Source of the DNA: Fusarium oxysporum f. sp. lycopersici 4287
Lineage: Eukaryota > Ascomycota > Sordariomycetes > Hypocreales > Nectriaceae
Direction of reading: 5' to 3'
Assembly: GCF_000149955.1 (NCBI RefSeq)
Contig: NC_030989.1
Location: forward strand, 203,079-267,078
Length of the DNA: 64,000 bases
Shown: positions 56,514 through 64,000 of the stretch, one piece after another
Position numbering within the stretch: the stretch's first letter is position 1
How the letters are laid out: each line of letters opens with the position of its first letter
Notes under the pieces: model-generated
The model's database searches: none
The model's input: only the letters and a program-made list of their open reading frames with translations
What the model was told of the DNA's origin: nothing
Program-made: the position numbers and the translations under genes

Positions 56514-57335
56514 TTAAGCCGCATTCTTCCAAGCGTCCCTGACCAAACTCCACGTCGCGAACACCGCCAGCGGCGAAACAAAAGCCTCGGGTATCAAACC
56601 ATTTCTCAGACTCCAATGGGTGGCAACACTAGCCCAAGCCAAATTCTGAAGCATATCGCTCTTCCATTTTGCCTTCCATGTCTTTGTCGCCAGTTTTTCC
56701 TTGTCCTGCATAGTGTTTATCCAATCCAGTGACAAACGACCAATCTCAATCATAGTAAACGCCGCCCAGGACCGAATTGCGAGAAATGTCAACTTTTCTT
56801 CTGATTTGGCTGAGCGCTTGAGAATTCCTCTTGTTGAGAGGAAACCAATCGCTTCCGAGACGTGGAATGATGTCAGACAGAGGATCTGTGAAGTTTGGAT
56901 TCCAATATCCAGCTTTTTCATGGGTTTTCCTGTTGATCTCTCGGCGGAGACTAGTTTAATGAGATCTCTGGCTGCCTTCCACATATCCAAGACCCCGAAG
57001 AGGCGATTCATTATCTGCCACTCATCAAGCATTGCACAGAGTGCTCTTGAACAGTTTGCGACTCGTGTTGTTGATGTTGCCATCGAGTTGACGTGAGATA
57101 TTGTGAAGAATGATTTGGAGAGACCTTTCAATCTTTGAATCTGCAGTCTTGAGAGGTAAGATGCTAATAGGTCCATGATGAAGGTGACCAGGCGTATGGC
57201 TTCGCCAGCAAATAGAAGGACGACATCTCGACCTTCTCGCGACTCAATTGTTCTGTGTAAATGAGACAGAAACTGGCCAAGTTGTATGTTTCTGAGAATT
57301 GAGGGTTTCTTGTGACAGTCCGGTGAAGAGATCAT
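56514..57335 (-). CDS. PEX11-family peroxisomal membrane protein
   Basis: PEX11 proteins remodel and divide peroxisomes. Single-exon 273 aa. The N-terminal amphipathic part (LGQFLSHLHRTIESREGRDVVLLFAGEAIRL) and the central RVANCSRALCAMLDEWQIMNRLFGVLDMW block resemble PEX11C-type fungal proteins, in which a reduced membrane-bending helix is followed by two membrane segments. The end (ATHWSLRNGLIPEAFVSPLAVFATWSLVRDAWKNA) matches the conserved PEX11 tail. Start at MISSPDC chosen because the longer frame opens without ATG. Next to aldehyde dehydrogenase and amine oxidase genes it suggests peroxisome proliferation during amine use. Confidence 0.78.
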   Translation of the reverse strand: MISSPDCHKKPSILRNIQLGQFLSHLHRTIESREGRDVVLLFAGEAIRLVTFIMDLLASYLSRLQIQRLKGLSKSFFTISHVNSMATSTTRVANCSRALCAMLDEWQIMNRLFGVLDMWKAARDLIKLVSAERSTGKPMKKLDIGIQTSQILCLTSFHVSEAIGFLSTRGILKRSAKSEEKLTFLAIRSWAAFTMIEIGRLSLDWINTMQDKEKLATKTWKAKWKSDMLQNLAWASVATHWSLRNGLIPEAFVSPLAVFATWSLVRDAWKNAA

Positions 57336-57832
57336 GGTGAACTGCCGTGCGACAACTGAGAACAGGCAAGAATGCAGGCGATAGGGATAATCTGATATCT
57401 GATACGAGCCTTGCAACAAGTCAACAAAACATTACGCGGTCTTTCTGCAATGATACAGCATTGACTGATGCCTCAAAGGTTCCGACCGGAACGGACAAAA
57501 TGAAACTGATAAGAATAGTGATGAACAAGCAGTCGAGTCATGGAGAAGCATATGTGATGGTAACACTCGGAATCCTCGAGTTCCGGGCTATCTGGTTCCG
57601 AAGAATGAAGAGATAAAGAGGGGCACGTCAATTGATAGCGAAGCGAAGCGAGCGCGCTTTTTAGTTATCTCTTAGTGTCGGATTAGTACTTGATGAGGAA
57701 TTAGTGAGTTTCTCTGCTTACTTCCGAAATGGGTAGTTTCTGGTCATGCCGCAAGAGGAAGTCATCACAAACACCAGGAAAGGTCATTAAAGTGACTTAA
57801 TAGTAGTTTGACAGTAATACTTATATCAAAAT
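57336..57832. other. Promoter of the PEX11-like gene with CGGAA/TTCCG boxes
   Basis: Half a kilobase with no gene. It contains an inverted repeat GTTCCG-AC-CGGAAC (57479-57492), CACTCGGAA (57564-57572), and TTCCG at 57581 and 57596. A stretch AGCGAAGCGAAGCGAGCG (57639-57656) is a small tandem repeat. Confidence 0.6.
57479..57492. promoter_or_regulatory. Inverted repeat GTTCCGACCGGAAC upstream of PEX11-like gene
   Basis: Perfect six-base arms GTTCCG/CGGAAC with a 2-bp spacer, 144 bp upstream of the ATG. Paired CGG triplets are the usual target of Zn2Cys6 regulators. Same half-site as in the other promoters of this block. Confidence 0.5.
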
Positions 57833-59480
57833 CTACAGCTTAAAAACATTGACCTTGACACACTTGACCTGCGTCCAATCATGCAGCGCATCTTCGCCAT
57901 TCTCCCTCCCAAAGCCACTCTGTTTAATCCCACCAAACGGCGTATTAGCGTTAACGCNNNNNNNNNNNNNNNNNNNNNNNNNNNNNNNNNNNNNNNNNNN
58001 NNNNNNNNNNNNNNNNNNNNNNNNNNNNNNNNNNNNNNNNNNNNNNNNNNNNNNNNNNNNNNNNNNNNNNNNNNNNNNNNNNNNNNNNNNNNNNNNNNNN
58101 NNNNNNNNNNNNNNNNNNNNNNNNNNNNNNNNNNNNNNNNNNNNNNNNNNNNNNNNNNNNNNNNNNNNNNNNNNNNNNNNNNNNNNNNNNNNNNNNNNNN
58201 NNNNNNNNNNNNNNNNNNNNNNNNNNNNNNNNNNNNNNNNNNNNNNNNNNNNNNNNNNNNNNNNNNNNNNNNNNNNNNNNNNNNNNNNNNNNNNNNNNNN
58301 NNNNNNNNNNNNNNNNNNNNNNNNNNNNNNNNNNNNNNNNNNNNNNNNNNNNNNNNNNNNNNNNNNNNNNNNNNNNNNNNNNNNNNNNNATCGGCCCATG
58401 ACAGCATCCTTGGTCCTCTTCGAAAACTCCGCTACGAACTTATCATAAATATCCTCCTGCACATAAATCCTACTCCCCGCCGCGCAGATCTGACCATTAT
58501 GGATAGTGATTCCCATAGTAGACCACATGAGCGCGTTCTCCCAGTCAGCGTCGGAGAAGATAATGCTGGGGCCTTTTCCGCCGAGCTCGAGGGTCACACG
58601 CTTGAGGTTAGACTTTGCGGCGCTGGCCAGGATGGTGCGCCCGACGCCGACGCTGCCGGTGAAGGAGAGCTTGCGGACTTCGCTGTGGTCGGCGAGCGCT
58701 TGGCCTGCGACGGTGCCGAGACCGCAGAGGATGTTGACCACGCCGGGGGGGAAGCCGGCTTCGACTATGAGCTGGCCGAGTTTTTGGCCGTAGAGAGGGG
58801 CGAGCTCGGGTGTTTTGATGATGAGGGTGTTGCCGGCTGCAAGAGCGGGAGCTAGCTTCCATGAAGTGATCATGCTATAATTGTTAGCACTGACATGTAG
58901 TAGGGTGAGATGGGAGATAACTTACAGAGGAGTATTCCACGGAACAACAGCCGCACAAACACCAATTGGCTCTCTCTTGGTATACGCAAGACCACTCTCA
59001 TAGTCAATACTCTGCCCATCGAGTTTATCCGCCCATCCCGCAAAATATCTACACGTCTCCGCTGCCTGCGGGACACTCATCCCCATGGACATGTTATACA
59101 GCATGCCAGCATCAACAGCCTCAATGGACGCAAAGTCCTGAACATCGCGCTCAATAAGATCAGCTAGCTTATTCAACAGACGACGTCGTTCCTGAGGAGG
59201 TGTAGTCTTCCAAGTCGCTGATGCTTTGCGTGAAGATAGTACAGCGCGGTCGACGTCGGAGGTCTGGGCCGCGGAGACGGCGCCGATGGGGGAGGCTGTA
59301 GTGGGATTTTCGATTGTGACTGTTTTGTTGGCTTCTGCGGGGGTGAAGGTGTTGTCGATGAAGAGGCCGGTGGGGACTGTAAGAGTCAGTAATTGTGTAA
59401 CTACACGTAATGGCAATTCATGAGTGTAACGTACGTGTGATCTTTCGACCACCTGAGCCGGTGATTGTGAGTTCCGCCAT
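57833..59480 (-). CDS. Aldehyde dehydrogenase (ALDH superfamily), interrupted by assembly gap
   Basis: Oxidises aldehydes to acids with NAD(P)+. Exons 59435-59480, 58926-59376 and 57833-58874; the last includes 432 undetermined bases (57958-58389). If the gap length is true the frame continues, giving about 512 aa, close to the normal 500. Motifs: VPWNTPLMITSWKLAPALAAGN, FTGSVGVGR, catalytic Glu in LELGGKGPS (about residue 262) and catalytic Cys in NGQICAAGSR (about 296), and the end NANTPFGGIKQSGFGREN. It fits the fungal ALDH1/2-like class that handles amine-derived aldehydes. The C-terminus VNVFKL is only a poor match to a peroxisomal signal. Confidence 0.9.
57958..58389. other. Assembly gap (432 N)
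   Basis: Run of undetermined bases inside the aldehyde dehydrogenase coding region; flanking sequence is in the same frame on both sides. Whether an intron lies inside cannot be seen. Confidence 0.99.
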
Positions 59481-60473
59481 ATTGAGTTTGTGTATTTCGG
59501 GTATAAAACAATAATAATATCCACTTATCAAGATCTTATCAGACAGCGAGAAATCGATAACAGGCAGGCAAGAGAAGAGAAGGGCGCAGTGAAACCGCAT
59601 GCATATTACTTATGTACATTACGACAACCATTCCACTCGGAATCTAGGATGTTATGTTCCGGAATAGCACTGACCATGTTACATGAGGGGTTATGCATAA
59701 TCCAGGGTCTCACAAAATCCTCCTCGTTCTTAGTAATTACTTCACCGCAGTCAGATCATCTCCATATCTTACGTATAATTTATCCACTGCCCTACTTTAA
59801 TTGTTTCAGTTGAAGAAAGGATTATACGACGATGTAGTGTCAAGTGCCACTATTCAGCAGGAGCCGCACTGCGTGCATAGCAGATGGAGAGGGATGAGTC
59901 TTCCGATTGGGCCGCGGTTATGGTGTCGGAACCGCAGTGGCGATTCCGATATCGCGGAGTTAGTGGACGAAATAAATCACGCGGATGGGGACAGGTCAAT
60001 CAAGGGTCAGGCAATATCTCCGTAATCTCCAGCGGCCCGTGATCCGCGCGATACAGAGGACGTTGGAGTGGTCTTGGCGAGTCGGTAGTTGGCCGCCAAG
60101 GTAGAAAGGCCGAGATCCGTGACGATAAATGCATGGAAAAAGCAATGTAGCTATCCCGAGGTGACAGTTATTTGCCAAGGATAAGCCTCAGTAGAACAGA
60201 CGGGTAGTTAACTCTAACTTGATTTGAGTTAGTGGTGTATCTTGCGGATGATCATCTGGCGTCAGACCCGCAATCAATTTGTCACGACTACAGGGTAAGA
60301 GGTCAAAGATTTTACAAATGTTTTGTTTCAACATGTTCACTACCGGAATCGTTTCATGGTACAAGCAGCAGCCGGCAGTTGTCTTAAGAAATCTCATTCA
60401 TGCTAAAATAATGCAAACACTGATTTACAATTTATGCCATGCCAAATGAATCAACACAATCAAAGGATGATAA
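59481..60473. other. Intergenic, 1 kb: ALDH promoter
   Basis: Between the ALDH start and the amine oxidase stop, both minus strand. It carries CACTCGGAA (59634-59642) and the palindrome TTCCGGAA (59657-59664) about 155-185 bp upstream of the ALDH ATG. No gene recognised in the remainder. Confidence 0.6.
59634..59664. promoter_or_regulatory. CACTCGGAA and TTCCGGAA boxes upstream of ALDH
   Basis: Two CGGAA-type sites 14 bp apart. CACTCGGAA is identical to a site upstream of the PEX11-like gene (57564-57572) and to the core at 62756-62764 between the amine oxidase and permease genes. Confidence 0.45.
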
Positions 60474-62633
60474 TCACAGTTTTGGACCCTCTTCCTTACA
60501 GCATCCCGAAGTCAATCTCGACGCAACATCCTTATCAGACGGAACATCAAGCGCCGGATTCCCCGTGAAGAAATCCGAAGGCGAGATATGCAACTGCAGC
60601 ATCTCAACCGGCATAACAGGCCAATCCTCAACACGAGGATTATGCGTGAGTCCAAAGACACTCCAGCACACAACGTCCTGATTCAACACGTCGTCGCATC
60701 GATCAGCTGCGTCGCTCACACCGCCAACTTCACTCTTGCTGAGGAGCGTGTACCGCCCGCCAGCGAAGAACTCGTGGTCCTTGTACTTTGTCACCCAGAA
60801 GTGCTTCTTGGCGAATAAGGCACGCTTGGCTTGTGTGCTGTTGGGGTCGGCGAGGAGGAGTTGTGTTGCGGGGGGTGTGATCTTGTAACCGACTGGTTTA
60901 CCCGATACGCGGTTAAGTTTGTTCAGGTTCTGGACCTTGAAGACTCTGTTGTTGAATGGAGCTGCGTCGATGCCTTGAGAGGTGGTGATATGCGTCTGGC
61001 GCACTTCATACATGTTTCCATTAGGGTTTGTGCTCTTATCCATTCTTAACGGAAGACTCTCCTCCTGCACAACAGTGTTTTCATTACCGTCGATTGAGGG
61101 ATCAATACGAACGCAAAACACATGCTGATGGTTCTGGGCGAGGGCACCAGGGCTGACGATGTTTCCCCAGGGGGCTGTCTTGCCGGGGTCCATGTTGACG
61201 ACAGACACAATGCCTGTGGCGCGGGCCTCGACGACGATGCCGGCTGCTTGGTCGAACTTGTAGTTAAAGACATACTCGTAGTTGGCGAGGGTGATGATGA
61301 ATTGGATAACGAGCTCACGGCGGCGTGTCACGACGGCGCGGCCAGTTCGCCAGTCGGTGTGTTTCCAGCCGATGCCGTTGTCTTGCTCGTGGAGACAGAT
61401 GACGTTCTTGCTTTCCTGCGCAGTGCCGTCTGCGTCTGTGAGGACACCGTCAAAGTACTGGGTTTATTAGTCATGAATCGTCTGAGTTTATGGTGCAGCA
61501 TACCTTGATCACGCCGAGACAGTCGCAGCCGAGAGTGAGGTTGTTGACACAGTGGCCAAGACCTCCGTCACCGAAGTCAAAAGCTTGCTTGCGATGGTAT
61601 GGGGGACGAGGATCAGCATAAGGAACAGTCTGCAAATGTTAGTTTCATCTCTAGTAAGTATCTCTCAGTAAACTTACCATGTCGCTGATGCTCAATCTGT
61701 ACAAAACAGGCCGTCCATCATAGCGGATATCATGAATAACAGCACCCTCCCGAGGATTAAACGTTACCCTCATTCTCCACTTCTGCCACTGGATAAGATT
61801 CCCCTCTGTGATGGAGAAACTAGGTCCCTGCGGCTGCACAACCATCAAGGGCTTCAAATCCTTCCTTGTCCCATTGGGCAAAAGCTCTGGAACATACTCA
61901 GCAGACTGGCAGTGATCAATAGCCCCAGTAGCGTAGGTCTTGTCTGTGAGACTATCGCCCTTGCCGCCCGTAGCGGGCTCATCAATGCGGATGATCTCCT
62001 TGGTCGCTGCGTCCATGACGGGGATCAAGGGCATGGGGTAAGCATAAAAGTTGGAGTCTTGGCCCTTGCGAGCATCACGCGCAAAGACGAGGGCTTGGAA
62101 GTAGCGGGTGTTGCCATCATCTAGGTCTGGTGCACCGTAGGGCCAGGGCTCAATGACTGTCTCGAAACCCTCGGGGAGCTTGATCTCCTTCAGTTTATCC
62201 TGGAACATCTTTGATCTCTTGCAAGACTCAACCACAATATCAAACTCGGCACTAACTAATCAGCTCAGTCACAGCATATAGGGTGATAGGGGACTTACGT
62301 AGTCAGACTGGCCTGGTGCTCCTCGCTGATAATCTCCTGCGCCACGATACTCCGCTTCGTAACATCAACCACAGACTCATAGTACTGCGACTTCTGATCT
62401 CCACCAATGACATCGTAGAAAACCTGCGCGCAGCGATCAGGTCTCGGCGAAGAAGTAGTCAGAGCACCTGAATGCTCAAGCTCAAGAAACCTGAGGACTT
62501 CTTCCTTGGGCGGCTCAAACAGATACGATTGTCTAAAGAACAGCAGCGCACCGGGGTGAGACGCCTTGACGATGTCGCGTGCAAGGTTAGTCTCACGCGC
62601 TGAGAGGGCAGAGAGAGGATGTGGTGCAGCCAT
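60474..62633 (-). CDS. Copper amine oxidase (peroxisomal type)
   Basis: Oxidatively deaminates primary amines to aldehyde, NH3 and H2O2. Four exons (62299-62633, 61678-62251, 61504-61629, 60474-61457; introns of 47, 48 and 46 nt) give 672 aa. The N-terminal domains (HPLSALSARETNLARDIVK, FFRQSYLFEPPKEEVLRFL) are typical of the family. Topaquinone tyrosine is about Tyr405 in TLANYEYVFNY; copper ligands are His455/His457 in NHQHVFCVR and a third His in FGLTHNPRVEDWPVMP. There is no signal peptide, and the C-terminus GPKL resembles, but is not, a canonical PTS1. It differs from the partial copy at the left window edge, so the two are separate paralogues. Divergent from the permease across 425 bp. 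Confidence 0.95.
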
Positions 62634-63058
62634 GTTGGACAAAAAAGACTAAAGACAATGGAATGGGGTTTGTTGGTTCAATCAGAGTCAGCAGCAAATG
62701 TGATGTTTCGCAGCTGTCAAATAGTACCCCCCGGAAGGTGTCGTTCCGAGCGTTGCACTCGGAACGCTTCTCGGAACGCGGAAGCACAATCTTGCTTATC
62801 TCCCCACTATCAATACCCTGGTCAAGGATAACGCAGCTTGTAAAGCAAAACTAAGTTAGATTTCCCCGCGTTCTTGATACGGCCCCTGTTTAGCGTGTGT
62901 TTTGATCAAGATGTGATATGCCAGCAGGGGTGCGCCGATATCTCTTTTCTCTTATCAAGACGGTTTATAGAGACGACATTTCCGTGCTTTCCATAGCTCC
63001 ATAAAACTGAAAAGAGACGAATTTGACTATAAAACATTGTTAACCTTTTTTTTAAAAA
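62634..63058. promoter_or_regulatory. Bidirectional promoter, amine oxidase / permease, with CGGAA repeats
   Basis: A 425-bp region between two divergent starts. It carries an inverted repeat CGTTCCGAG (62742-62750) ... CTCGGAACG (62758-62766) with 7-bp spacer, a third direct copy CTCGGAACG (62770-62778) and CCGGAAGG nearby. These lie 110-145 bp upstream of the amine oxidase ATG. Paired CGG/CCG elements are usual for Zn2Cys6 factors. A T8 run and A6 run sit just before the permease ATG. Confidence 0.6.
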
Positions 63059-64000
63059 ATGGGCGAGCTTGAGAAATATAACGTGGCTGTTGATAAAGAC
63101 GCCATGAGTCTTGAGGGTGATATCGGAGTTTCGAGCGATGATGCCCTGCGTCTTGCGCAGCTGGGTCATACGCAGGAACTTCGAAGACAGTATTCTCTCT
63201 TTTCTCTCTGTGCTCTATGCGTTTGTCTCATGGCGACATGGGAAGCTTTATCCTCTGTCGTCGCTACAGCTCTCATTACCGGCGGAGCACCATGTCTCTT
63301 CTACAACTAGTCCGTCTCCCTCCCCCAGAAACAAGCACCGCTAACATGATCAGTCTATTATCAGCAGTATGCTCAATCTGCATCGCTAGCTCTCTCGGCG
63401 AGATCGCTTCTATTTATCCTACAGCTGGAGGTAAGTAAACTCTTCACTCTAGCCCTGGACACATCCTTTTAGCTCGAGACTAACGCTTCGGAATGGTACT
63501 CCAGGTCAATACCATTGGGTAGCAGCCCTTGCGCCCGCTTCGATTCGATCGACCGCGTCTTGGGTTACAGGCTGGGTTAGCATTGGCGGACAGGTTGTTC
63601 TCACATCGTCTGCTGCGTTTGCTGCTGGGCTGCAGATGCAGGCTCTTATAATTGTGAATAACGAGACGTATGTTCCTGAGCGGTGGCAGGGCATGTTGTT
63701 TTACTGGCTTGTTCTTGTCTATGCTCTTGCTCTTAATATTTGGGGGGACAGACTTCTGCCGTATACTAATACCGTGTCTGGTAAGTACTTGTCCAGCGTG
63801 GAGGGTTGTTCGGAACTGACGGGTCTAGGTGCCATTCATGTCATCGGCTTTGTCACAATTGTTGTCGTTCTTGGTGTTATGGCACCTAAGAACTCGGCTT
63901 CTTTTGTCTTTACAGAAGTCACCAACTCTAGTGGTTGGTCTAACGATGGCGTCTCTTGGCTCGTCGGCCTCTTGAGTGCCGTGTATCCGTTCCTCGGGTA
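63059..64000 (+). CDS. APC-family amino acid/amine permease, N-terminal part
   Basis: Exons 63059-63309, 63354-63430, 63505-63780, 63829 to beyond the window end. A hydrophilic leader (about 38 residues) precedes the transporter. Family text of the GABA/choline permease branch (Uga4, Hnm1-like) is clear: LSSVVATALITGGAPCLFYNY, IASSLGEIASIYPTAGGQYHWVAALAP, WVTGWVSIGGQVVLTSSAAFAAG and NERTYVPERW-like loop (NNETYVPERWQGML). These carriers import GABA, choline, polyamines or related amines. Transcribed divergently from the amine oxidase, so probably the uptake step for its substrate. The 3' part is outside the window. Confidence 0.9.

Noticed and set aside
1..64000. CRISPR arrays, bacterial operon signals, rRNA genes
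   Set aside because: None seen; the window is eukaryotic and contains no regularly spaced repeats of that kind.

Overview
The window looks like a chromosome segment of a filamentous ascomycete, very probably Fusarium or a close relative. Genes are split by short GT-AG introns (about 44-74 nt) with GTAAGT-like donors and CTAAC/CTGAC branch points. A HET-domain gene, hAT transposons, an intron-bearing tRNA-Arg and a cyanide hydratase of the Fusarium type are present. Start codons and splice junctions were worked out by reading frame continuity; family names come from motif recognition, with no database search.

Left part (1-12.6 kb): 3' part of a secreted-type copper amine oxidase, a secreted amidase-signature enzyme, two small secreted cysteine-rich proteins flanking a tRNA-Arg(UCG), a non-autonomous hAT element with exact 8-bp target duplication just downstream of a cyanide hydratase gene, a SYLF/YSC84-like lipid-binding protein and a seven-helix membrane protein. 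A 3.6-kb gene-poor stretch follows.

Middle (16-34 kb): an F-box/LRR-like gene broken by a frameshift, a GPI-type surface protein, two membrane-anchored proteins of unknown function, a secreted protein, a short three-exon gene, and a TPR gene interrupted by an apparently intact 3,092-bp autonomous hAT element. Target site duplications and reading frame show the empty allele would be an uninterrupted 748-codon gene.

Right-middle (34-56 kb): two MFS transporters (one allantoate-permease type), then a group of oxidoreductases with no intact PKS/NRPS/terpene synthase: an 806-aa FAD monooxygenase fused to a polytopic membrane domain, an MDR enoyl/quinone reductase, gene debris, a BBE-type FAD oxidase, a second FAD monooxygenase, a HET-domain protein and a NADPH-cytochrome P450 reductase.

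Right end (56.5-64 kb): a coherent amine-utilisation block: PEX11-like peroxisome protein, aldehyde dehydrogenase (with a 432-N assembly gap), copper amine oxidase and, divergently, an APC-family amine/amino-acid permease. The promoters of this block share CGGAA/TTCCG inverted repeats, suggesting one zinc-cluster regulator. Together they would take up an amine, oxidise it to the aldehyde with release of NH3 and H2O2, and oxidise the aldehyde to the acid, probably in or around peroxisomes.
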